From NCBI RefSeq assembly GCF_003991905.1, contig NZ_RSCL01000003.1, forward strand, positions 27,082 to 91,081: 64,000 nucleotides of DNA, given 5' to 3'. Positions 1 through 9,165 of this stretch are shown in pieces (positions within the stretch are counted from its first letter, which is position 1; the number at the start of each line of letters is the position of its first letter). The notes under the pieces are model-generated. The model was not told the DNA's origin. It did no database searches and was given only the letters and a program-made list of their open reading frames with translations. Made by a program: the position numbers and the translations under genes. The DNA comes from Dulcicalothrix desertica PCC 7102 (GTDB lineage: Bacteria; Cyanobacteriota; Cyanobacteriia; Cyanobacteriales; Nostocaceae).

Positions 1-2
1 AT

Positions 3-116
3 ACTTTACCAACTGTACCATTTTGGTTGCGAGGAAATAATTGCTTACCTCTAGAATTAGACAATATTTACAAGCGTACTTGTCAAGAACAACGAATTTA
101 TGCTGGTAGCGCTTAA
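3..116 (+). CDS. C-terminal end of an unidentified protein (5' end outside window)
   Basis: Frame 3 is open from the left edge to a TAA at 114-116 and gives 37 residues, starting TLPTVPFWLRGNN and ending RIYAGSA. The other two forward frames stop within the first 55 bases. The composition looks like coding sequence and the gene would begin outside the window. I do not recognise the family. It could also be a remnant, as the next ORF is damaged. Confidence 0.4.
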   Translation, partial: TLPTVPFWLRGNNCLPLELDNIYKRTCQEQRIYAGSA

Positions 117-146
117 TTGGCAACGGATGTAACGGATAAGTTATTT
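117..146. repeat. Dispersed repeat of the GGCAACGGATGTAACGGAT type
   Basis: The sequence starting TTGGCAACGGATGTAACGGA directly follows a stop codon. Close relatives occur at 22533-22570 and, as an inverted pair, at 45821-45925. It is a short non-coding spacer repeat of the kind common in Nostocales. Confidence 0.6.
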
Positions 147-208
147 TTTATTGTTACATCTGTTTATAATTTGTTGAGAATGGTTACAGTTGTTGAATTT
201 TTCAGTAA

Positions 209-592
209 TTCTACTCTAAGAAGTATTCAAAGCCATTTGTAGAAACTTTAAAAAATCAATTTGCATGTAAAAATTATTCCAATAAAGTTTTTATTGCTCC
301 AGATATTCCTTTAGATAAGCTTGCAAATTTCCTTTCTCAATTTGGATTTGATAAACAAGAGAAGGTTCTTGCTTTATTTAATACAACAGTTTTGGGTCAA
401 ACTAAAAATGTCTTATTTTTCACTACGAAGCGAATGATTTGGAAGGAATTTTTACAAGATGTCGGTTCCTTGGCATATCAAGATTTACATAACCCCAACA
501 ATTCGAGGAAACTTCCTAACTTTTTTGACAAAGATGAAGATAAAGATTTTGGAGAATTATTATCAAACTTAGCCGAAATGCACAATGCATAA
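209..592 (+). pseudogene. 5'-damaged gene, possible bacterial PH-like domain
   Basis: The frame is open from a stop at 206-208 to TAA at 590-592, about 127 codons. No ATG lies near its 5' end; the first usable start is an internal TTG at 392. The segment EKVLALFNTTVLGQTKN followed by a hydrophobic strand resembles the N-terminal strand pattern of bacterial PH-like domains, which is an inference from pattern only. The well-formed coding sequence upstream of 392 without a start suggests loss of the 5' end. No convincing ribosome-binding site precedes 392. Confidence 0.4.
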
Positions 593-606
593 GCAGTGTC
601 AATAAT

Positions 607-627
607 TGTGCTACAATTTGTAGCACA
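607..627. terminator. Small hairpin after the damaged ORF
   Basis: A perfect inverted repeat with 8-bp arms TGTGCTAC / GTAGCACA and a 5-nt loop lies 15 bp after the stop at 592. There is no T-run, so terminator activity is uncertain. The rest of 628-885 holds an ACACAGAGGAGACAGAG-type dispersed repeat (about 671-690), one GGCGCC, and no gene. Confidence 0.4.
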
Positions 628-885
628 TAGGAGACAGATGTGCAATCATTAAAGTAATTATTTTTACAACAGAAACACAGAGGAGACAGAGAAGAGGTTC
701 ATAGTATTTGTGTATATGCCCAGGCGCCTCATAGTCTATGATTATTAATAGTTATAGTATAAACAAAGTGTATGTATAACGAACCACAAAGGTCGCTCTT
801 AAAGTTGGCGGAATCTGGCATCATTAAATAACGCCATGTCATTCCCGTTACGTTTGTAGCTTTTTACTCGCCTGTTGATTTAAAG

Positions 886-3486
886 ATGACTGAAACTTCC
901 CCTAAACCGATTGTGACAACCGCCCCTTTTCCTGCAAATGAGGTGGAACGCTTAGAGGCGCTGCGACGGTACAATATTCTCGATACGCCACCGGAAGTTG
1001 CTTTTGACCGCATCACTTCCTTGGCTGCGCGTTTATTTAATATGCCGATTACGCTGGTTTCCCTAGTTGATGAATCGAGAGGTTGGTTTAAATCTGCCTA
1101 CGGGTTTGATATGCGCGAGGTGCAGCGAGATACAACTATTTGCAGTTTTGCGCTGTTAAGTAATGAAGTTTTAGTCATTCCTGATACTAGGCAAGATAGT
1201 CGCCTAGTTTGTAATCCCTTTGTACAAAATGAACCGGGTCTGCGGTTCTATGCAGGCGCCCCGTTGCTGACGCAAGATGGTTTTAACTTAGGCACTCTTT
1301 GTTTGTTAGATACGAAACCGCGTGATGGCTTGAGTGATGAGCAAAAAAGTGTGCTGACTGACCTTGCCGCAATGGTGATGGATGAGCTAGAACTGCGGTT
1401 GGCTGCCCATAAGGTTGCTCAAATGGATGCAGCGTTGCTGGAAGTGACTCAAGGCGTTTCTACTGCGACGGGTGAAGCTTTTTTCTCTGCTTTAGTACAG
1501 CATATGCTCAAAGTGCTGGGGGTTGATTATGTCTATATTGGTTTAGTTGACCTCGATAACCAGGAAATAATTCGGACGATTGCTGCCTGTGCCAAGGGGC
1601 AGATTATTGAAAACTTTGAATATTTGTTGCGTGAGACCCCTTGCGAGCAAGTACTCCAGAAACGAAAATTGTGTTGCTATCCCCATCGAGTTCAAGCTTT
1701 GTTTCCCAAGGCGCCTCTTTTAGAACCTTTGGGTGTAGAAAGCTATGTAGCGGTTCCATTTTTTGACACCATCGGTTTACCTCTGGGCTTACTAGGGGTG
1801 ATGGATGGCAACGCTTTGACAAATGTTCAACTGGCAGAATCTTTATTGACAATTTTTGCTCTACGTATTGCGACTGAACTAGAGCGACAGCAAACAGAAG
1901 CAGCACGGCAACAAGCCCAGTATGAATTGGAACGCTTGGTTGAAAAGCGAACAACTGAATTATCCCAAGCCAACGAATTACTCAAAGTGCTGCTTGATAA
2001 TGTGCAGGCAGGAATCGTAGCCTGTGATGCTGAGGGAATTTTGACTTTATTTAATCAAGCAGCACGAGAATTTCATGGTTTGCCAGAGCAAGCATTGCCA
2101 CCCGAAAAATGGGCGGAACATTACGACCTGTATTTGCCTGATGGCAAAACGCGGATGTCTAAAAACGAGATTCCTTTATTTCAAGTGTTACAGGAGCAGA
2201 CGGTCAAGAATGTTGAAATGGTGATTGCGCCTAAACATGGAAAGGTAAAGACGCTGCTTGCTAGTGGGCAGGCAATTGTCGATAACGAAGGTAAAAAACA
2301 AGGGGCAGTTGTGGTGATGCACGACATCACCGAACGCAAAATTGCCGAAGCCGAGCTACTAATTTCTGATGTTGCTTTGCAGCAAATGCCCGATGCTATT
2401 TTGTTGACCGATTTGGAGTGTAATATTCAACGTTGGCTGGGTAATGCCGAGCAAATCTTTGGGTATACAGCCGCAGAGGTGATTGGCAAACCCGTTAGTT
2501 TCCTCCATCATCCGGATATTAAATCGACTCAGACGGCTGAAATAATTCGCGACCTTCAAGAAACTGGCGCCTTTTGCAGTGAAATTGCCTGTCTGCGAAA
2601 AGATGGCTCGCCAGTGCCAATCGAAACAACAGCCAAAACTGTGTACGACAAAGCTGGAAATGCTATCTTTATTATTAGCATTAACAGAGATATTACCGAG
2701 CGTAAACAGGCAGAAGCCGAACGTACACAATTGATGCGTCAGCAAGTTCAAGAACAAAGCGCACGTCTAAAAGCAGAAGAAGCAAATCGAATCAAAGATG
2801 AATTTTTAGCGGTGTTGTCTCATGAGTTACGAACACCACTCAATCCGATTTTGGGTTGGACTAAATTGCTTCGTGCTGGAAAATTGGATAGCGCAAAAAC
2901 AGATTATGCCTTAGAAACAATTGAGCGCAATGCTAAACTCCAAACCCAATTAATTGGAGACCTTTTAGATGTGTCGCGCATTTTGCAAGGCAAGCTCAGT
3001 CTTAGTATGGCTACTGTCAATTTGGCGCCTACAATATCTGCGGCGATTGAAACTGTGCAGTTGGCAGCGCAAGCTAAATCAATTCAAATTAAGACGGTGT
3101 TTGACCCAAATGTTGGGCAAGTTTTGGGTGATTCTGCTCGGTTACAGCAAGTGTTTTGGAATTTACTTAGCAATGCTGTAAAATTCACAGAAAATGGCGG
3201 ACGGGTAGAAATTAGACTGGGGTGTGTTGACTCGCAGGCTGAAATTAAAGTTAGCGATACAGGTAAAGGCATTAGTCCTGACTTTTTGCCCCACGTATTT
3301 GAGTCTTTTCGGCAGGCAGATGCAACAATAACTAGAAAGTTTGGTGGGCTAGGGTTAGGGCTAGCAATTGTTCGTCACTTGGTCGAACTGCATGGAGGAA
3401 CTATTTATGCAGAAAGTCCTGGTGAGGATTTAGGCGCCACGTTTACGGTAAGATTGCCATTAATAGCCGTTGTCAAAACCTGTTGA
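886..3486 (+). CDS. Multi-sensor histidine kinase (GAF-GAF-PAS-PAS-HisKA-HATPase)
   Basis: An 866-residue cytosolic sensor kinase. Domains in order: GAF (about 30-170), a second GAF (185-335), a short coiled coil, two PAS domains (about 365-490 and 500-620, each ending in a DITERK-type PAC motif), HisKA with the phospho-acceptor His646 in SHELRTPLNPILG, and HATPase_c with N-box (WNLLSNAVKF), G1 (VSDTGKGI) and G2 (GLGLGLAIV). There is no transmembrane segment. Many cyanobacterial relatives carry a C-terminal receiver; here the protein ends straight after the ATPase domain. A +1 frame stays open from 3482 to a stop at 3557-3559, but no receiver motif is readable in it. The signal sensed and the partner regulator are unknown. 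Confidence 0.93.
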   Translation: MTETSPKPIVTTAPFPANEVERLEALRRYNILDTPPEVAFDRITSLAARLFNMPITLVSLVDESRGWFKSAYGFDMREVQRDTTICSFALLSNEVLVIPDTRQDSRLVCNPFVQNEPGLRFYAGAPLLTQDGFNLGTLCLLDTKPRDGLSDEQKSVLTDLAAMVMDELELRLAAHKVAQMDAALLEVTQGVSTATGEAFFSALVQHMLKVLGVDYVYIGLVDLDNQEIIRTIAACAKGQIIENFEYLLRETPCEQVLQKRKLCCYPHRVQALFPKAPLLEPLGVESYVAVPFFDTIGLPLGLLGVMDGNALTNVQLAESLLTIFALRIATELERQQTEAARQQAQYELERLVEKRTTELSQANELLKVLLDNVQAGIVACDAEGILTLFNQAAREFHGLPEQALPPEKWAEHYDLYLPDGKTRMSKNEIPLFQVLQEQTVKNVEMVIAPKHGKVKTLLASGQAIVDNEGKKQGAVVVMHDITERKIAEAELLISDVALQQMPDAILLTDLECNIQRWLGNAEQIFGYTAAEVIGKPVSFLHHPDIKSTQTAEIIRDLQETGAFCSEIACLRKDGSPVPIETTAKTVYDKAGNAIFIISINRDITERKQAEAERTQLMRQQVQEQSARLKAEEANRIKDEFLAVLSHELRTPLNPILGWTKLLRAGKLDSAKTDYALETIERNAKLQTQLIGDLLDVSRILQGKLSLSMATVNLAPTISAAIETVQLAAQAKSIQIKTVFDPNVGQVLGDSARLQQVFWNLLSNAVKFTENGGRVEIRLGCVDSQAEIKVSDTGKGISPDFLPHVFESFRQADATITRKFGGLGLGLAIVRHLVELHGGTIYAESPGEDLGATFTVRLPLIAVVKTC

Positions 3487-3648
3487 ACCTGAAGAGTTAG
3501 TCAAGCCTATCGTAACACTGACTGTTACAATTGATGCACAGAACGAACGGGTCAGGTAAACAAAATTAATAAAAGCCAAATCTATTTTGCTGGCGCCATT
3601 ATTTTTGGTAATTTATAAAACAGTCTTAAATACAAAAATAAAAAATTA

Positions 3649-4539
3649 TTATGCAAGACTCCTAATAATTTCTAAAAAAGCTAACAGTACTGGTATAATA
3701 TTTTCTGGTTTCCAAGCAATACCTAACCCTGTAATCGGTGCTTCAGGATTCAGAGTACGGTAAACAACACCTGTACGCTGAAAGTTTTTCACATGGGATG
3801 GTAATAAAGAAATACCCATTCCTGCAGCAACGAATCCCAACATGACTTGCATTTCTCTAGCTGCACAAACAACATTTGGATACAAACCAGCTTTTTGATA
3901 AATATCAAAAATCTGTTCGTGTAATCCGCAACCCCTGTCACGGGAAGCTAAAATTAGCGGTTCATTAGCAAGTGCGGCAATAGAAATTTCTGAGTGTGCA
4001 GCTAAAGGATGATTCTCTGGTAAAGCCAAAACTAAAGGTTCTTGAAGCAAAATTTCCAGTTCTAAATTTGCATCAGTGATGGGTGGTGTCACGAAACCAA
4101 CATCCAGATTATTTTCTGAGAGCGCAATTAATTGTTCGCTGGTGGTCATATGCTGCATGATTATCTCCACTTCAGGGAAACGCTCGCGAAAGACTTTAAT
4201 CGAAATAGGTATAATGTCATACACGGATGAGCCTTGAAATCCAACCGTTAATTGACCAATTTCTCCACGATTAGCTCTCTTGATTATTCGTATTCCTTGG
4301 TCGAATCGTAAAAGAATTTGTTCAGCTTCTGTGAGGAAAATTTGACCAGGTGCAGTTAATTTTATTTGACGTGGGTTACGTTCAAATAGTATAATCCCAA
4401 GTTCTTTTTCTAAATTTTGAATTTGACGACTTAAGGATGGTTGGGTAATATTTAACCTTTCTGCTGCACGACCAAAATTTAACTCTTCCGCTACAGCTAA
4501 AAAATATCTAAGGTGACGCAATTCTATATTTTGATTCAT
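3649..4539 (-). CDS. LysR-family transcriptional regulator
   Basis: 296 residues, normal length for the family. The N-terminal winged helix (residues 5-65) has the canonical ELRHLRYFLAVAEELNFGRA start and QPSLSRQIQNLEKELG recognition helix. Residues 90-290 form the periplasmic-binding-protein-like effector domain. The gene is divergent from an SDR oxidoreductase 90 bp away, the classical arrangement for a LysR activator of the neighbouring operon. The likely inducer is therefore a substrate of the SDR/AzoR enzymes, perhaps a quinone or other electrophile. That inducer is inferred from context. Confidence 0.93.
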   Translation of the reverse strand: MNQNIELRHLRYFLAVAEELNFGRAAERLNITQPSLSRQIQNLEKELGIILFERNPRQIKLTAPGQIFLTEAEQILLRFDQGIRIIKRANRGEIGQLTVGFQGSSVYDIIPISIKVFRERFPEVEIIMQHMTTSEQLIALSENNLDVGFVTPPITDANLELEILLQEPLVLALPENHPLAAHSEISIAALANEPLILASRDRGCGLHEQIFDIYQKAGLYPNVVCAAREMQVMLGFVAAGMGISLLPSHVKNFQRTGVVYRTLNPEAPITGLGIAWKPENIIPVLLAFLEIIRSLA

Positions 4540-4548
4540 GCTTTTAAA

Positions 4549-4562
4549 CTATCGATTCATAG
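4549..4562. promoter_or_regulatory. Candidate LysR box between the divergent genes
   Basis: The dyad CTAT-N6-ATAG lies in the 90-bp divergent spacer, 10 bp upstream of the LysR start. Its size and position resemble an autoregulatory LysR site, although the spacing is not an exact T-N11-A. Weak evidence. Confidence 0.3.
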
Positions 4563-4629
4563 CCCAGAAGGCATTAGACTTAAATACCAGCTTTAGCATA
4601 GATTATTAGAGAAGAATAAAAAAATACCC

Positions 4630-5370
4630 ATGAAACTTGAAAATGCTGTGGTCCTGGTTACAGGAGCAAATGGTGGTATTGGTGGTCATTGGATTCAAGG
4701 ATTACGGGATAATGGAGTATCAAAAATTTATGCTTGTGTGCGAAATACGCAAAAATTAGACAGCATATTAACCACAGACCCACAAAAAATTGTTGCTGTA
4801 GAGCTTGATATTACCGATGAGACTTCCATCGCCAAAGCCGCAGCACAATGTCCTGATGTTACTTTATTAATTAACAATGCTGGTGTCGGATTTAACCAAG
4901 GTTTCATTGCCTCAAAAGACCTATCAGCAGCTAGAACCGAAATAGAGATTAATTATTTTGGAACATTGGCAATGTGCCGCGCTTTTGCTCCAGTTCTCAA
5001 AATGAATGGCGGTGGTGCAATTGTCAATATGCTAACCATTTTAGCAAAGGTCAACCTGCCTGCAAACGGTTCCTACTGTGCAGCGAAAGCTGCTACATTT
5101 TCCATGACTCAAGGGGTGAGAGCTGAATTAGCAAATCAAGGAACCCTTGTTATTGGTGTAATGCCAGCTACAGTAGATACGGGAATGAGTAAAGATTATC
5201 CTCCACCAAAAGTTTCTCCCGTAGAAGTGGTCAGGGAAGCACTACAAGCAGTTGCGAACGGAGTAGAGGACGTTTATCCTGGTGAACAGGCAAAGCATTT
5301 AGCTGCACAGTTATTGAGTGACCCCAAAGCAGTTGAAAAAGCTTTAGCGCAAATGTTACCAATGAGTTAA
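4630..5370 (+). CDS. Short-chain dehydrogenase/reductase (SDR)
   Basis: A 246-residue Rossmann-fold NAD(P)-dependent oxidoreductase. Visible motifs are TGANGGIG at 11-18 (cofactor binding), NNAG at 82-85, and the catalytic YxxxK as Y149/K153. The residue 13 before the Tyr, usually the catalytic Ser, is Thr136 here, so activity may be atypical. It is the first gene of a rightward cluster (SDR, azoR, porin, MFS) facing a LysR regulator, so induction by that regulator is likely. Start ATG 4630. The substrate cannot be read from the sequence. Confidence 0.92.
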   Translation: MKLENAVVLVTGANGGIGGHWIQGLRDNGVSKIYACVRNTQKLDSILTTDPQKIVAVELDITDETSIAKAAAQCPDVTLLINNAGVGFNQGFIASKDLSAARTEIEINYFGTLAMCRAFAPVLKMNGGGAIVNMLTILAKVNLPANGSYCAAKAATFSMTQGVRAELANQGTLVIGVMPATVDTGMSKDYPPPKVSPVEVVREALQAVANGVEDVYPGEQAKHLAAQLLSDPKAVEKALAQMLPMS

Positions 5371-5467
5371 TTTACTAGTATTTTTGTTTAGCTTGCTAAC
5401 TATAGTATTAATTTAATACTAGTACACACGCGAGAATACATTTTTTAAGAAAGCGGAGAAACTAGAT

Positions 5468-6094
5468 ATGACAAAGATTCTGCATGTTGATACTAGTCCT
5501 AGAGGACAACGTTCTCACTCACGGACTTTAACTAATAATTTTGTAGCCGATTGGAAAAATAGTTATCTTAACTCCACTATTATTTACCGAGATATCGGAC
5601 ATCAAATTGTTCCCCCAGTCAGCGAAACTTGGATTGCAGCAGCATTTTCTCCTCCAGATACCCACACACCAGAGTTGAATACCGCACTGCAACTTTCCAA
5701 TGAATTAATTGATGAACTGATTGATTGTGACCGCTATATTTTTAGCGTACCAATGTACAATTTTGGCATTCCCGCAAATTTTAAAGCATATATTGGCCAG
5801 GTTTGTAGGGTTGGACGCACTTTTGCCGTTAATTTACAAGGTGGTTATGAAGGATTATTAGTAGGGAAGAAAATGCTAGTCATTACTGCGCGGGGTGGAA
5901 GCTTTCCTGTGGGAACTCCTGCTGCTAGTTTTGATTTCCAAGAACCTTATATTCGGACTATTTTTGGTTTAATGGGTGTTACCGATATTACCTTTGTTCA
6001 TGCAGAAAACCTGGCAATGAAAGGTGATGCGCGGGAACAATCTTTACAGTTAGTAAAAACTAAATTAGCAGCATTAATTACAGAGTGGAGTTAA
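5468..6094 (+). CDS. azoR: FMN-dependent NADH:quinone/azo reductase
   Basis: 208 residues, the usual AzoR length. The flavodoxin-like fold begins KILHVDTSPRGQRSHSR, the phosphate-binding loop for FMN. PMYNFGIPANFKAYIGQV is the conserved flavin-contact segment and TARGG follows at about residue 140. AzoR enzymes reduce quinones and azo dyes by two electrons and protect against thiol and electrophile stress. The gene sits 97 bp after the SDR and its TAA overlaps the ATG of the porin by one base, implying translational coupling. This context supports a detoxification operon under the divergent LysR protein. Confidence 0.93.
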   Translation: MTKILHVDTSPRGQRSHSRTLTNNFVADWKNSYLNSTIIYRDIGHQIVPPVSETWIAAAFSPPDTHTPELNTALQLSNELIDELIDCDRYIFSVPMYNFGIPANFKAYIGQVCRVGRTFAVNLQGGYEGLLVGKKMLVITARGGSFPVGTPAASFDFQEPYIRTIFGLMGVTDITFVHAENLAMKGDAREQSLQLVKTKLAALITEWS

Positions 6095-7659
6095 TGCTAA
6101 AAGTCAAATTTTCATTTGTTTCAGCAATATTTTTTCTGGCGACTACAGGGATAAATTTTTTGGGCGCCACAACTCCCTCATTTGCAGATACAACCAACGA
6201 AGTTATTCGTGTTACTTCCGCCAGTCAATTAAAAGATGTCGAACCGACCGATTGGGCTTTTCAAGCATTACAATCTTTGGTCGAACGTTATGGTGTAATC
6301 GCAGGATACCCCGACGCAAGTTTTAGCGGGAAAAATGCCATTACTCGCTATGAATTTGCTGCAGGTTTAAATGCTGCTTTGAACGAAATCAATCAATTAA
6401 TCAGTGCTGGCAAAGGAAATTTAGTTTTGTCTGATGATCTAATCATATTACAAAGATTACAAAGCGAGTTTGCAGAAGAATTAGCCACTTTACAGGCAAG
6501 GATTAATGTATCAGAAACTCGTAATGCAGAATTGTCAGCAAACCAATTTTCTACCACTACCAAATTAACAGGACAAGTGGTGATGGCAGTTAACGCTGGT
6601 GAATTTGCTGGAGAAAAAATTATTGCTCCTAGAGGTGCCGTAATTAGTGAAAATGACCCAAATCCAACCTTTATTTACCGCAGCAGTTTGGATTTAAATA
6701 CCAGCTTTAAAGGTACAGATTTATTAAAGATTCGCTTAGTAACTGGAAGTGATGGTGCAAATGATAACGCGACAGGTTTTCTCGAAGCGAATTTTGGTAG
6801 TGTTTTAGATTATTCAATTCAAGGACGAAATAATCAAATCAGTCTAGCTCGTTTATATTACAGTTTTGCCCCTAGTCCGAATTTAAAAGTTTCGATTGGA
6901 CCAGCACTAGTAGCACCCGATTTTGTTGATAAAAACCGCTACGCTAATGTTAGTTTTAAAGACTTTTCTACCCAAGCTTTCGCTAACAATTTCATTTTAT
7001 TACCTAGAGCAGGTGGTGCGGGTGCTGTAATCGACTGGCATCCGAAAGGTAGTTCAGTAAAATTACGAGCAGTATATATAGCTGGAGATGCAACAAACAT
7101 ACTACCAGATAACCAGCGCTTAATTGGAGGAGGAGGTTCAGAAGATATCCGTTTGTTCCCTAACGCTGGAGGTGGTGCAGATGGAGGTTTATTTGGAGAC
7201 CCATATCAAGGTTTTGCAGAATTAGAATATTCCCCCAGTAAAGCTTTTAATGTCCGTTTGCAATACAGTGGTGGAAAAGTTTTTGGTAGCAGCTTTCAAG
7301 GAGTTGGTGTCAATTTTGACTATTCTTTGAATTCACAAATTGGTATATTTGGTCGCTACGGTTATGCAAGTTATACAAATACTAGTTTAGGTAATATTTA
7401 TCCTAATTATTGGATGGCAGGATTTAGTTTACAACATTTGTTTATCAAAGGGGGTATTTTTGGAGTTGCAGTTGGTCAACCTTTTATTGAAAGCGCTGTA
7501 GGAAATAGTACGCAAACAAACTACGAATTTTTTTATAACTTCCCTGTGAGTGAGAATATTCGGGTTACACCATTACTGCAAGTTGTCACAAATCCCAGCA
7601 ATCAAGATGATAATGGGAGAATTATTAGTGGCACTTTGCGAACGGTATTTTCCTTTTAA
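6094..7659 (+). CDS. SLH-domain outer-membrane porin (OprB / iron-uptake porin type)
   Basis: 521 residues from ATG 6094, which shares one base with the azoR stop; a GTG at 6085 is less likely. An N-terminal signal peptide precedes a single SLH domain (LKDVEPTDWAFQALQSLVER, then YPDASFSGKNAITRYEFAAG) that anchors to the cell-wall polymer. A short coiled coil (about 120-150) and a beta-barrel with alternating hydrophobic strands follow, ending in a C-terminal Phe (TVFSF), typical of outer-membrane proteins. Members are the major cyanobacterial porins for inorganic ions and small solutes. Being coupled to azoR and followed by an MFS pump suggests a transport role for whatever the cluster handles. 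Confidence 0.9.
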   Translation: MLKVKFSFVSAIFFLATTGINFLGATTPSFADTTNEVIRVTSASQLKDVEPTDWAFQALQSLVERYGVIAGYPDASFSGKNAITRYEFAAGLNAALNEINQLISAGKGNLVLSDDLIILQRLQSEFAEELATLQARINVSETRNAELSANQFSTTTKLTGQVVMAVNAGEFAGEKIIAPRGAVISENDPNPTFIYRSSLDLNTSFKGTDLLKIRLVTGSDGANDNATGFLEANFGSVLDYSIQGRNNQISLARLYYSFAPSPNLKVSIGPALVAPDFVDKNRYANVSFKDFSTQAFANNFILLPRAGGAGAVIDWHPKGSSVKLRAVYIAGDATNILPDNQRLIGGGGSEDIRLFPNAGGGADGGLFGDPYQGFAELEYSPSKAFNVRLQYSGGKVFGSSFQGVGVNFDYSLNSQIGIFGRYGYASYTNTSLGNIYPNYWMAGFSLQHLFIKGGIFGVAVGQPFIESAVGNSTQTNYEFFYNFPVSENIRVTPLLQVVTNPSNQDDNGRIISGTLRTVFSF

Positions 7660-7749
7660 TTTTCATTTCTGATATATTTTATATTCTATAATTTTTGACA
7701 AATTTGAAATATTGAGTTATCAAACAATTAAATTTTCACGTTAAACACA

Positions 7750-8928
7750 ATGAGCAAAACAAATTTAAACTCAACTTTTACCAAAGCTACTCTTTTATTA
7801 GTTAGCACCCTTACAGTTATGTCGGGTGCAACGATTGCCCCATCCTTACCTGCAATGCGGGAATATTTTTCAAATGTACAGAATGCAGATTATTTAGTTA
7901 AATTAGCACTAACTTTACCAGCTTTATTTATTGCATTGGGGGCGCCATTAGTTGGTATTATTATTGATAGAGTCGGGCGTAAACCGTTATTAATTATTGC
8001 CTTAATTATCTACGGAATTGCAGGATGTTCCGGTTTAATTCTCAATGATTTGACTTTAATTCTAGTCGGACGAGCATTATTAGGTATTAGTGTTGCTGGA
8101 ATCATGACGAGTGCCACAACCCTAATAGCTGACTACTATATTGGTGCAGCACGAGCGCAGTTTTTAGGATTACAAGCCGCATTTATGGGGTTAGGAGGTG
8201 TATTATTTCTCTCAATCGGTGGTTTTATTGCAGAACAAAATTGGCGTTATCCCTTCGGTATTTACTTATTCTCTCTACTACTTGTGCCATGTGCTTCGAG
8301 CTTTTTACTGGAACCAGAACGTAACCAACCCGTAAACAAAAATCAGGAAATAGTTACACAGACTCAGAAATTGCCGTTTAACTTAGTAATTATCACTTAT
8401 GGAATTGGTATATTAACCCAAATTGTATTTTATTTAATCCCCGTACAATTACCCTTTTATCTCAAACAGTTATTTGGTGCAGGTGCATCTCAAAGTGGAA
8501 TTGCGATTGCATTAGCGACTCTATTCTCGGCGATGGCTTCGCTGTTATATAGACAAATCAAAGCCAAATTTAGTTTTACTGCTATTTATGGCATCGCGTT
8601 TCTAAATATAGGTATAGGTTATTACTTTATTAGTATAGGAAAAGCATATCCAATTATTTTATTGGGATTAGTGATTGCAGGTTCCGGTTTGGGCTTATTA
8701 ATGCCGAATATGAATCTTTGCCTCATCTCCGTTACACCCGATACAATGCGGGGAAAAATTATTAGTGGGGTGACAACATCACTATTTTTAGGACAGTTTC
8801 TTTCACCTTTGTTAAGTCAACCACTGAGTGCAAAAGTTGGTTTAGCTAACACCTACGCATCTGCAGGAGGATTTATGTTCGTTTTAGCAGTAATGGCATT
8901 AATCACCTTGTATAAATTTAAATCGTAG
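7750..8928 (+). CDS. MFS transporter, 12-TM drug/proton antiporter type
   Basis: 392 residues with about 12 hydrophobic helices. The family motif between TM2 and TM3 is visible as APLVGIIIDRVGRKPLL, and TM4-TM5 show the Gly-rich pattern GRALLGISVAGIMTS. The protein lies in the inner membrane and is probably an exporter. It is the last gene of the LysR-SDR-azoR-porin-MFS cluster, 90 bp after the porin, and is followed by a strong hairpin at 9032. The substrate is unknown; context suggests an aromatic or quinone-like compound. Confidence 0.9.
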   Translation: MSKTNLNSTFTKATLLLVSTLTVMSGATIAPSLPAMREYFSNVQNADYLVKLALTLPALFIALGAPLVGIIIDRVGRKPLLIIALIIYGIAGCSGLILNDLTLILVGRALLGISVAGIMTSATTLIADYYIGAARAQFLGLQAAFMGLGGVLFLSIGGFIAEQNWRYPFGIYLFSLLLVPCASSFLLEPERNQPVNKNQEIVTQTQKLPFNLVIITYGIGILTQIVFYLIPVQLPFYLKQLFGAGASQSGIAIALATLFSAMASLLYRQIKAKFSFTAIYGIAFLNIGIGYYFISIGKAYPIILLGLVIAGSGLGLLMPNMNLCLISVTPDTMRGKIISGVTTSLFLGQFLSPLLSQPLSAKVGLANTYASAGGFMFVLAVMALITLYKFKS

Positions 8929-9031
8929 ATTAATGTGTTTTTCAATGTTTTATTAATTATAAAATATAGATTGTTTTTATATAAAACTTACAATATTGGT
9001 GCGTGACGCTACAAGTTTGTAATATAAGTAT

Positions 9032-9069
9032 AAATTAATCGTAGCCTGATCGCACCCTACGATTAATTT
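9032..9069. terminator. Hairpin ending the LysR-linked cluster
   Basis: A perfect inverted repeat with 13-bp arms, AAATTAATCGTAG at 9032-9044 and CTACGATTAATTT at 9057-9069, and a 12-nt loop. It sits between the MFS gene and the NADH dehydrogenase. The A/T ends could work in both directions. The remainder of 8929-9165 shows no gene. Confidence 0.65.
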
Positions 9070-9165
9070 GATTATTGTTCACAATTAACTACAACAAGTC
9101 TTATAACTTTGTTAAATATTATGTAAAGAATATTTACAAATATATTGACAAAAGGAAATATACTT

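Noticed and set aside
3482..3559. A frameshifted receiver domain after the sensor kinase
   Set aside because: The +1 frame is open for only 25 codons (VEPEELVKPIVTLTVTIDAQ) and shows no receiver motif.
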